Of a DNA stretch of 64,000 nt, positions 37,880 through 48,900 are shown piece by piece; position 1 is the stretch's first letter; each line of letters begins with the position of its first letter. This stretch comes from Nocardia brevicatena NBRC 12119. Lineage in GTDB: Bacteria > Actinomycetota > Actinomycetes > Mycobacteriales > Mycobacteriaceae. The stretch covers positions 41,252 through 105,251 of the forward strand of contig NZ_BAFU01000066.1 of the NCBI RefSeq assembly GCF_000308495.1, given 5' to 3'. A model generated the notes under the pieces. The model had not been told where the DNA came from. It did no database searches and worked only from the letters and a program-made list of their open reading frames with translations. A program made the translations under genes and the position numbers.

Positions 37880-38235
37880 TGATCCTCCTGAAGGTGCCTC
37901 GGGTCGCTCCGCAGGCTCCACTGTCAGCGGCCCTCCCGCGTACGGGAGGGCCAAGGGTTCGCTTGCGCTCTTCGAATCGTAGACCGTGCCTCATCGCCGG
38001 GCCGATCGGGTCCTACTCTGTGTCGTATACGGCGGGCCCGACGGGGCGGGTGGTCCATCGGAGCCGGCCCGATCGGGCCCTGTCCGGCACCGATGAGTTC
38101 CGGAGCCCGGACCGGGTGTTCCCGCCGGGGGCGGCCGATCCGGCCGGATGACGGTGCCGCTCGGCCCGAGCGGAGCCGGGTTCGGCGTCGGCGGCGAGAA
38201 GAGCCGAACCGCTTCGGGCATGTACCCTCACCGGC
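37880..38235. other. Divergent ctaD / fecB intergenic region
   Basis: This 356-bp space separates divergent ctaD and fecB, the same arrangement as in M. tuberculosis. Apart from the palindrome at 37929-37952 I see no gene and no clear promoter box. Confidence 0.45.
37929..37952. promoter_or_regulatory. Perfect 10-bp stem palindrome in the ctaD leader
   Basis: GGCCCTCCCG and CGGGAGGGCC pair without mismatch around CGTA, about 50 bases upstream of the ctaD start codon and on the fecB side of it. It could be an operator or a stem in the mRNA leader. As it is symmetric, it could act on either of the two divergent genes. Confidence 0.55.
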
Positions 38236-39330
38236 ATGCCGGTGAGCGCTGTACGCACCCGAATCCGCACTGTTCGCCCGGGCAGGCCGCTCGGGCGGAC
38301 CGGCCGCCTGGTCGGCCGGTCCGTGATCGCGGCTGCCTGTGTGGCGTTGGGCGTCTCCGGTTGCGCCGGCACACCGGACGATTCCGCGTCCATCATCCGC
38401 ACCACCACGAAGATCGCGGGCGCCGGAGTGGTCGGGCCGGGGCGCGATACGACGCGCGCGTGCGCGCTGCCCACCGCGCCCGACCCGGCGGCCGGCCCCA
38501 CCCGCGCCATCACACACGCCGCGGGTGTCTCCGAGGTGCCCGCCGATCCGCAGCGCATCGTGGTGCTGGGGACTTCGGCACTCGACGCCACCTGCGCCGT
38601 CGGCCTGTGGGAGCGGGTGGTCGGCGCCACCACGGTGCCGGGTCCGGTCACCCAGCCGTCCTATCTGGGTTACGGCGTGCTGGAAATCCCGGGCGTGGGC
38701 ACGGCCAACGCTCCCGATCCGGCGCTCATCGCGCAGCTGAAGCCGGATCTGATCCTCGGTGGGGTTTCCACCGACAGTGCCGGATACGACGCGCTGCGCG
38801 CCATCGCGCCCACCGTTCTGGTCGGCGAGCACGACTCGTGGCGGGACGAGTTCACCGCGCTGGCGACCGCCATGGGCCGCGCCGGCGCCGCCGACGCCGC
38901 GCTCGGCGCCTACCGCACCGAGGCCGGTGAGATCGGCGACACCCTCCATTCCCGGCTCACCCAGGCCTCGCTGGTCCGTTTCACGGCCGACGGCGGCGAG
39001 GTCGTGGGGTCGGATACCTTCGCCGCGGGTGTGCTCGCCGATATCGGCGCCCAGCGCCCGACCGCGCAGCGGGGTCGTTCGTTCCCTCTCGACGAGGCCG
39101 ACCCCGTGCAGGCCGAAGGCGATGTCATCTATGTCATGTTCGCGGGTGAGGCCGGGCTCGAACACGGTAAGTCCGTGATGGAATCCGATCCGTGGCTCGA
39201 ACTCGGCGCGGTGAGCGATCAGCGGGTCTTCGTGGTGGACGACGCACTCTGGCACACCACCGGCCTGACCGCGGCCCGGGCGCTGCTCGGCGATATCGCC
39301 GATACGCTCAACGCCTACGGCGGCGACTGA
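38236..39330 (+). CDS. fecB: Periplasmic iron-siderophore binding lipoprotein (FecB-like)
   Basis: A 364-residue lipoprotein. The signal peptide ends in the lipobox VSGC (Cys 43). The two lobes of a class III binding protein follow: PADPQRIVVLGTSALDATCAVGLW in the N lobe with VPGVG-like turn (EIPGVGTANAPDPALIAQLKPDLIL), a long linking helix, then a C lobe ending VFVVDDALWHTTGLTAARALLGDIA. Such proteins deliver ferric siderophores or heme to an importer. The position next to ctaD is conserved in M. tuberculosis, so it belongs to the old backbone and its closeness to the peptide synthetase may be accidental. Confidence 0.85.
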   Translation: MPVSAVRTRIRTVRPGRPLGRTGRLVGRSVIAAACVALGVSGCAGTPDDSASIIRTTTKIAGAGVVGPGRDTTRACALPTAPDPAAGPTRAITHAAGVSEVPADPQRIVVLGTSALDATCAVGLWERVVGATTVPGPVTQPSYLGYGVLEIPGVGTANAPDPALIAQLKPDLILGGVSTDSAGYDALRAIAPTVLVGEHDSWRDEFTALATAMGRAGAADAALGAYRTEAGEIGDTLHSRLTQASLVRFTADGGEVVGSDTFAAGVLADIGAQRPTAQRGRSFPLDEADPVQAEGDVIYVMFAGEAGLEHGKSVMESDPWLELGAVSDQRVFVVDDALWHTTGLTAARALLGDIADTLNAYGGD

Positions 39331-39471
39331 ACCGTCAACCACCCCTTGGGGGTGTGGTTTGCCCACCTGTGGTGGGTGTGGACCAGCGCTGCGGGGGGCT
39401 GTCGTAACCCCGCGGTGGCAGGATTCTCGGATACATACCCATCCGGCTCCTCAACCCGAGGGATACCCGCC

Positions 39472-39804
39472 ATGTATACATGGTCCGCATCGCTTGTCGC
39501 CAACCTCCCCACCGTGGCGTCGCCCCAGGCGTTTCCCGAGGTCGATCCGAACGCGGTGGTGGTGTCGAGCGTTGACTGTGATCTCACCTATCCCGAATCG
39601 GACCGCCGACCCAACCGCCTCGCCCGGGTACCGCTGCGGCACCGGGACGAACCGGGCACCCGAATAGCGATCTCGGTCGACTCACCGATCGAACGGGTCA
39701 TGGTCGAACACGCCGTCCTCGAGATCGACGGCACACCGGTGTACACCGATTCCGACGCCCCGCTCACCACAGGCGACCACCCGGCGGCCCAGGGATCCGC
39801 CTGA
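39472..39804 (+). CDS. Hypothetical protein, 110 residues
   Basis: A small protein of unknown function between fecB and the peptide synthetase. GAGGGA lies 9 bases before the ATG at 39472, and third codon positions are strongly GC, which supports coding. It is rich in Asp, Pro and Val, has a single Cys (VSSVDCDLTYPE), no membrane span and no signal peptide. No family is recognised. It may be transcribed with the synthetase, whose gene starts 138 bases after it. Confidence 0.55.
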   Translation: MYTWSASLVANLPTVASPQAFPEVDPNAVVVSSVDCDLTYPESDRRPNRLARVPLRHRDEPGTRIAISVDSPIERVMVEHAVLEIDGTPVYTDSDAPLTTGDHPAAQGSA

Positions 39805-39942
39805 CCCTGGTTCCGCGCCGGCCGCGCGATCCGTCCACTCGGGCGCGCGGCCCGATATTCACCGGTACCGCCGTGCTCCGCGCGCTGCGGTACCGCAGCC
39901 TCCTTCAGAGAGCACCGGCCCGATCGGAAGGTAGGACACTTC

Positions 39943-42900
39943 ATGGCACAGCCTTCTTCTCCGTCGACCTATACCGCTGTCCTCCTCCCCAACGGTGCGT
40001 TCGGACTCTCGGCGGCCCAGCGCGGGATCTGGTTCGCCCAGCACATCGCGGGCGATACTCCCATTTCCATCGCCCAGTACGTCGAACTGAGCGGTCCGGT
40101 CGATATGAATCTGCTCGAAGAGGCCTTCCGCCGCGCCGGTCGCGAATTCGGCACCGGATATCTGCGGCTCATGGAGGTGGACGGGCACCCGTTCCAGTTC
40201 GTCGACCTCACCCTGGAGGACAGGCGGCGCGTCATCGACCTGCGCGGCGAGCCCGATCCGGAGGCGGCCGCCCAGTCCTGGATGCGCGCCGAGTACACCG
40301 CACCGCTGGACCCGCTCACCGATCGCCTGGTGTGCGTGGTGATGCTGCGGGTCGGTGCCGAGCGCTGGTTCTTGTATTCGCGGATCCATCACCTCGTGCT
40401 GGACGGGATGGGCGCTCTTGTGCTGGTGCAGCGTACGGGCGAGCTCTACAACGCGGCGCTGGAAGGCCGGGAACCTCCGGACACCAGGGCCGACGAGCTG
40501 TCGAAGATCGTCGAGTCGGATATCGCCTATCGCGGCTCGCGACGCTTCACCTCCGACCGCGAGTACTGGCGTGAGCATCTGCGGGGTATGGCCGATCCGG
40601 TGAGCCTGGCCGGTCGCACCACCGAGGTGAACGCACATCCGAACCGGGTGTCGGGTGCGCTGTCCGACGAGACGGCCGCGCTGCTCGACTCGGTCGCGGC
40701 CGCGGTGTCCTCCGGTATCGCACCGACGATGGTGGCGGCATTCGGTGCGTACCTGTCCGCGATGACCGGCGCACCCGAGGTGTCGTTGAGTCTTCCGGTG
40801 TCGGCGCGCACCACCGCGAGCCTGCGCCGCTCCGGCGGAATGGTCGCCAATGTGGTTCCGCTGCGGCTGCGCCTATCGCCGACCACCACCGTGGGCGAGC
40901 TGATCCGCGCCGCACAGGGCGAGCTGACCGGCGCGCTGCGGCGGCAGCGTTATCGGCAGGAGGACATCATCCGCGATCTCGGGCTGCCGATGGACGAGAG
41001 GGCATCGTTCGGGCCGTCGGTGAACCTGATGATGGTGGACACCCGGGTCCAGTTCGGTTCCGTCACCGGACGGCTGCACGTATTGACCTCCGGGCCGATC
41101 GATGACCTGTTCGTCAACCTGTATCCGGGGGTGGGCGCGAACACCACCCATATCGATTTTCAGGGCAATCCGGACCTGTACAGCGATGAGGAATTGGCGG
41201 CGCAGCATCACCGGTTTCTGCGCTTTCTGCACCGGTTCCTGGAAGCGGGCCCACACGCGCCGCTGTCGACGGTATCGGTGTTGTCCGAGGACGAGTGGGC
41301 GGAGCTGGTGCCGATTTCCGGTCCCGCCGCGGACGAGATCCGAACGCTGCCGGAGATACTCGCGGCGGGCGCCGCGCGCGACCCGGACGCGCCGGCGCTT
41401 GTGAGCGGGTCGACCACGCTGAGCTACCGCCGGGTCGACGAGTACACGAACAGGCTGGCCCGGACGCTGATCGCCGCGGGCGCGGGACCGGAGCAGAGTA
41501 TCGCGATTTCGATTCCCCGGTCGATCGAATCGGTGTCGGCGGCGATCGCGGTGATCAAGACCGGGGCGGCGTTCGTGCCGATCGACCCGAACTATCCGGC
41601 CGATCGCATCGAGCACATGGTCTGCGACAGCGGTGTGATCGCGGGGGTGGTCGTCGAGGCGACCCGGACCGTGTTACCGGATACGGTGCACCCGCTGATC
41701 TTGGACGATCCCGACACCGAACGGGCCGTGGCCAAACGGGACGCGTCCGCGATCACCGGTACCGAGCGCCGGTCCACTCTGCGACCGGACCATCCGGCGT
41801 ATGTCATCTACACCTCGGGTTCGACCGGCCTGCCCAAGGGCGTGTCGGTATCGCATCGCGGGTTGGCGAACCTGACCGCGAGTATCGTGGCCGGCGCGGA
41901 TGTCGACGCGGAGGCGGTGGTGGCGCACACGGCGTCGCCGAGTTTCGACGTCTCGGTCGAGGAGCTGCTGCTCGCGCTGTCCATCGGCGCCACTGTGGTG
42001 GTCGTTCCCCCGGCGGCGTATGCGGGCGAGGAGTTGGCGCGGGTGTTGCGCGCGCATCGGGTCACCCATCTGGATGTCACGCCGGCGGTCGCGGAATCGC
42101 TGGCTCCGGAGAGGGTGCCGCAGCTGCGCACGGTGATCGTCGGGAGCGACGCCTTCGCCCCGAAACTACTCGACATATGGGCCGGTCGCAGGCTGATCAA
42201 CGCCTACGGACCGACCGAGACCTCGGTGACGGCCACCATCACCGAGCCACTCGCCCCCGACGAGGAGGTCTCCATCGGCTCTCCGGTGCGCGGCGCGACA
42301 GCGGTAGTGCTCGACCCGTGGCTGCGGCCGGTGCCGGTGGGCACGACCGGCGAACTGTATCTCGGCGGCCCCGGGACGGCCCGCGGCTACCACCGCCGCC
42401 CCGGGCTCACCGCCGAGCGTTTCGTCGCCGATCCCTATCGCCTCGGTGCCCGGATGTATCGGACCGGAGATCTGGTGCGGTGGCGCCGCCGCGCCGGCCG
42501 GTTGGAACTGGAATACCTGGGCCGTGGCGATTTTCAGGTGAAGGTGCGCGGTTTCCGGATCGAGCTCGGGGAGATCGACGCGGTCCTGCAACGGCATCCC
42601 GACGTGGACTTCTCGATCACGGTCGGCACCCCGGCCACGTCGGGTGCCACCGCGCTGGTGTCGTATGTCCTGCCCGCACCGGGAGCCGATATCGTGCCGG
42701 AGGGGTTGCGTGCCGCGGCCGGCGCGGCGCTGCCCGCCTTTATGGTGCCCGCGGCGGTCATGGTGTTGGACCGGATTCCGCTCACCCCGCTCGGGAAGGT
42801 GGACCGTACGGCGCTGCCGGCACCGGATTTCGGCGCCCGGGAGCCGGCGGGCCGGGCGCCTTCGACTCCACGCGAGAAAACCCTGGCCATGTTGTTCACC

Positions 42901-45900
42901 GAGGTGCTCGGACTGGAATCGGTGGGCGTCGACGAGAGTTTCTTCGCGCTCGGCGGCGACAGTATTGCCTCGATCCAGCTGGTGTCCCGGGCGAAGGCGG
43001 CCGGATTGGTGTTCGGTGCGCGGGATGTATTCGAACGCAAAACCGTGGCCGCGCTGGCCGAGGTGACGGGTGAGGCCGCCACGCCCGAGGTGCGGGAGCT
43101 GCCCGGCGGCGGGATCGGCGAGATCGAGCTCACCCCGGTCGTGCGGGCCATGCTCGACCGGGGAGATACCTGGCGACGGTTCGCTCAGGCCGTGCTGGTC
43201 GGGCTACCCCCGCGAACGGACCGGACGCACCTCGTCGCGGGGGTGCGGCGCCTGCTGGATCACCACGATCTGCTGCGCTCGTCGCTGCGACGCACCGGAT
43301 ACGACTGGAAATGGTTTGTCGCCGAACCGGGTTCGGTCGAGGCCGACGCGCTGGTGGAGGTGGTGCCCGGGGGTCCGGATATCGAGTCGACCTGCGAGCG
43401 CGAGGTGCGGCGCGCCGCCGATCTGCTCGATCCGGAGGCCGGTATCGTGGCGCGGTTCGTACTGATCGAACGAGCCGACGCCGATCCGCTGTGCTGGCTG
43501 GTACTGCACCGCCTGGTTACCGACGGTGTTTCCTGGAGAATCCTGCTGCCCGATCTGGCGACCGCGGTGAGCGCCCCCGATACCGGGGTCCTCGCACCTA
43601 TCGGCACCTCGTTCCGGCGCTGGGCGAAAGGCCAGGTCGAGCATGCGCGCGAGCGAATCGGTGAACTGCCGGTCTGGCAGCGCGTCCTGGCGACACCCGA
43701 CCGGCCGTACGGTTCGGCCGGCCTGGACCCGACGGTCGACACGGTGGCCACCATGGCACGGCGGCGCACCGTTCTCGCACCGGATCTCGCCGATACCGCG
43801 CTCACCACGATGCCCGACCGTTTCCACTGCGGCGCCGACGATGTCCTGCTCGCCGCGCTGGCCCTGGCCGTGGCACAGTGGCGCGGCCGTGACCGGATGC
43901 TGTTCACCCTGGAAGGGCACGGCCGCACCGACACCGTGGTACCGGGCGCCGATATCGCGCACACCGTGGGCCGGTTCGCCGGCGTGTATCCCGTGGCCAT
44001 CGATCTCACCGGTATCGATACGACCGCCGCGTTCTCCGGTGGTGCCGCGGCGAGCGAGGCCGTCGAAACCGTCAAGGAGCAGTTGCGGTCGCTGCCGGAC
44101 AAGGGCATCGGCTACGGCATGCTCCGCTACCTGTGCGCCGAGACCGCCGAAGCGCTCGCGGACGCGCCCACCCCCCAGCTGAGTTTCGACTACCGAGGCC
44201 GGGCGAGCGCCGGCAACCATTCCGTCGGGCCGTGGCTGCCGCGCCGCTTCGAGACCACCCAGGACGACCGGGCGCCACTGGCAGCCGTCGTCGATGTCGA
44301 TGCCGTGCTCACCGACGCGGGCCTGGAGGTCACCTGGGCCTACGCCTCCCGACTTCTCGACGCCGCCGATATCGACGCACTGGCCGGGCTATGGGCCGAC
44401 GCGGTGCGCGCACTCACCGAGCATGCGCGCACCCCGGACGCGGGCGGGTATACCCCGTCGGATTTCCCGCTGGTCCCGGTGACCCGGCAGCAGATCGACA
44501 CCTGGGAACGCGAGTACCCGAATCTCGTGGACGTGTGGCCGCTGTCGCCGCTGCAGCACGGCCTGCTGTTCCACGCAATGTACGACCCGGATACCGCCGA
44601 CGGCTATACGGTGCAGTCGCGGCTCACCCTCGCGGGTACCGTCGACCCGACCCGCCTGCGCGGGGCCGCCCAGGCGGTGGTCGACCGGTACGACAATCTG
44701 CGTGTCGCCTTCGTCGAAACCGCGGACGGCCCCCGGCAACTCGTCCTCGCCGCCGCCGAGATCGCCTGGCAGGACATGGATCTCACCGATATCACCGATC
44801 CCACGCTGCGCCGGCGGGAGCTCGACCGGATCATTGCCGCCGACGCGCGCACCCGTTTCGGACTCACCCGTCCCCCGCTGCTGCGCTGCACCCTCGTCCG
44901 CACCGAACCGCAGATCTACACCCTCATCCTCACCAACCATCACCTCGTCCTGGACGGCTGGTCGGCACCGCTGCTGGTCCGCGAACTGCTGACGCTGTAC
45001 GCCACCGCGCACGACACCGTCGATACATCCGTGCTGCCGCCGGCGCGCTCCTACCGGGACTTCCTGGCCTGGCACAGCACCATCGACACCGCTGAGTCCC
45101 TGGCGGTGTGGACCGAATCGCTGGCCGGTGTCGACACCCCGACCCGCGCCCTACCCACCCCGGCCGGGGTCGAGGGCACCGGCACCGGAACGGTTTCCAC
45201 CGACCTGCCGCACGCCACCGTCGCCCGGCTGGAATCCGCAGCCCGCGAGGCCGGCGCCACCGTCAACACCTTGGTTCAGGCGGGCTGGGCCATGGTGTTG
45301 TCCGTACTGACCGGCCGCACCGACGTGGTGTTCGGTTCGACGGTATCCGGCCGCCCACCGCAACTGGCGGGAGTCGAGGAGATGATCGGCCTATTCATCA
45401 ACACCCTGCCGGTGCGCGTACGACTGGACCCGTGGGAGCGGGTGCGCGACCTGTTGGCGCGGGTACAGAGCGAACAGGCACGTCTACTGGATCACCAGCA
45501 CATCGGGCTGGCCGCGATCCACCAGGCCGTCGGCCTCGCGGAACTGTTCGACACCCTGACCGTCGTCGAGTCGTACCCGATCGACCGTACCGCCCTGTCG
45601 GACGCGCTCGATATCGCGGGGATGCGGGTGTTCGACATCGACTGCACCGACGCCACACCGTATCCGCTGAGCCTCATGGTGATACCGCTGCGGGGCCGCG
45701 AGGGCCGCGACACCCTGCGAATCACGGTGAAATACCTGGTCGACCACCTGGACGACAACGCCGCCCGAACCCTGCTGGACCGTTTCGTGCGGATGCTGAC
45801 CCAGTTCGCCGAGAACCCGGACAGCCCGGTGGCCCGGGTGCAGTCCTGCGACGACACCGAACGCACCGCGCTGCTACCGGTGCGCGGTGCGCCCTCGGGG

Positions 45901-48900
45901 CCGCCACGCACCCTGCCCGATATCCTCGCCGACGGCGCTCGGCTGGGTGGTGACGCCATCGCGGTCACATCCGACGGGTTCACCATGAGCTACACCGAGC
46001 TCGATGCCCGGTCCAACCGTTTCGCCCGGCTGCTGCTGCGACGCGGGATCAACCGCACGGTGTTCGTGGTGGTGGCGCTGCCCCGGTCGCCGGAGTCGGT
46101 GGTCGCGGTATGGGCGTTGGCCAAAACAGGGGCGGCGCTCATTCCGCTGGACCCGAAACACCCGGTGGAGCGGATCGAGCATATCCTCGCCGATTCGAAG
46201 GCACCCCTCGGTGTCACCGTCACCGCGATCGGCGAAACCCTACCCGGCACCGTCGACTGGTTGCTGCTCGACGATTTCGACACCATCCGCCGGATGATGG
46301 CCGTGTCCGACGCACCGCTCACCGACTCCGAACGCGGCGGGCCGATCGCACTCGATCAGGCCGCGTACCTGATCTACACCTCCGGTTCCACCGGTAAACC
46401 CAAGGCCGTACTGATCGGTCACCGCGGTGTGGCGAATCTCGTGCGGTGGCAACAGGAAACCCTGGACCTGGACCCGACCGCACGGATACTGCAGGTGGCC
46501 TCACCGGGATTCGACGCCTCGGTGTTCGAACTGCTCACCGCGCACGGCGTGGGCGGGCGGCTGGTGGTCGCGCCGCCGGACGTCTACGGCGGCGCCGACC
46601 TGGAACGGCTGCTACGCGCCGAACAGGTGACGCATGCGGTGATCACACCGTCGGCGCTGACCACCATGAACCCTGATGGACTGGATCGGCTGCGGGTGCT
46701 GTCGGTCGTGGGCGAGGCGGTATCTCCGGAACTGGTCGAACAATGGGCACGGGGCCGGCGCATGGTGAACCTGTACGGCCCCACCGAATTCGGTATCTGG
46801 GCGACCGGTCCGGCCGAACTCGCCGCGGGCGAGCCGATCACCATCGGCGGACCCGTCCGCGGCGCCGACGCCATGGTGCTCGACAGCTGGCTGCGTCCGG
46901 TGCCGGTAGGGATGGTCGGTGAGCTGTATCTGGCCGGGGCCGCCCTCGCGCGCGGCTATTTCAACCGTTATGCCCTGACGGCGGGACGTTTCGTCGCCGA
47001 CCCGTACGGCACACCCGGTGAGCGGATGTACCGCACCGGCGATATGGCACGCTGGACCGTCGGCCGCGACGATACGCTCGAACTGGAGTACCTGGGACGC
47101 AGCGATTTCCAGGTCAAGATCCGCGGCCTGCGTATCGAACTCGGCGAGATCGACGCGGTGCTGTCGCAGGACGCACAGGTCGAGTACGCGGTGTCCGTCG
47201 GCCGGGCCGGGCCGACCGGGGAAACCGTGCTGGTGTCCTATGTGCTGCCGATCGACGGTGCGGCTGTGGATGCCGACCGGCTGCGCGAGCGGGTCGCCGC
47301 CGAACTGCCAGGATATATGGTGCCGAGCCATATCGTTGTCCTGGATTCCATTCCGCTCACCCCTGTCGGCAAACTGGACCGCGCCGCCCTCCCGGTACCG
47401 GATTTCACCGACACCCGCCGGCCCTATCTCGCACCGCGCACTCCGGTGGAGGAAACCGTCGCCGCCGTATTCGCCGAAGTGCTCGGCATCGAGCGGGTGA
47501 GCGCCGAGGAGTCGTTCTTCGAACTCGGCGGCAACTCCCTGAGCGCCACCCAGGTGATCGCCCGGGTGAATGCGGCCCTGGGCTCCATGGTCACCCTGCG
47601 CGATCTGTTCGACGCACCCACGGTCGCACGGCTGTCATCGCGGGTCCGGTCCGTCGGTGACGGCGGTACCGGCCACGTCGCGCTCGCTCCTCGGGTCCGC
47701 CCGGACCGGGTTCCGCTCTCCCCCGCCCAGCAGCGTATGTGGGTGCTCAACCGGATGGACCCGACCACCACCGCCTACAACATCGTGGTCCCGCTCCGGC
47801 TCACCGGCGAGCTCGATATGGCCGCTCTGCGCTCGGCTCTCTCCGATGTGGTGGGCCGGCACGAAACCCTGCGGACCGTCTACCCCGCGGATGCGGAGGG
47901 CCCGCACCAGGTGGTGATCGACACCGAAACCGCCGCACCGCGCGTCACCGTGGTCGACACCGCCGACGGCGCCCCGCTGCGCGCATGGGTCGATGCCCTG
48001 GCGGGCGCCGGTTTCGATATCACCGCCGAGCCTCCGCTCCGCGTCGGCGTATTCCGTCTCGGCACTTCCACCCACGGGACGACGGGGGCGGAGGCCCCGG
48101 CGACCGATGGCGTCCCAGTGCACGTCGTCGTCCTGGTGGTGCACCACATCAGTGCCGACGGGGCGTCCATGGTGCCGCTGGCCGCCGATCTGGTGGCCGC
48201 GTACTCCGAACGCGTATCCGGCGTCGGCACCACCCGTGTCCCGCTCACCGTGCAGTACGCCGATTTCGCACTCTGGCACCGTGAAGTCCTCGGCGAGGAG
48301 TCCGACCCGAACTCCCTCGCGGCACGGCAACTCCGGTTCTGGACCGACGCCCTCGCCGACGCACCGGAACTCCTGGAACTGCCCACCGACCGTCCGCGCC
48401 CGGCGGTGCAGTCCTTGCGCAGCGCCGATATCGGTTTCACGCTGGAGGCCGACCGGCATCGCGCTCTGGTGGAATTCGCGGCAGCGCACGGTATCAGCCT
48501 GTTCATGGTCGCGCACGCGGCGCTGGCGGCCCTGCTGGCCCGGTTGAGCGGCACCGGCGACGTGGTGATCGGCACCGCGGTCGCCGGACGTGGGGACCGG
48601 GCGCTGGACACGCTCGTCGGCATGTTCGTCAATACGCTGGCCTTGCGCACCCGGGTGGATCTCGACGCCGAGTTCGCCGAGTTCGCCGCCGCCGTGCGGT
48701 CGACGGACCTGGACGCGCTCTCCCATGCCGATATCCCGTTCGAACGGCTGGTGCAGGTGCTCGACCCGAATAGGTCGACGGCCCATCACCCGGTGTTCCA
48801 GGTATCGCTGAGTCTGCAGAAATTCATCGAACCAGAGTTCGAACTGCCGGGGCTGCGCATCGATATCGCGGATTTCGACCGAAGTTCCTCACCGTTCGAT

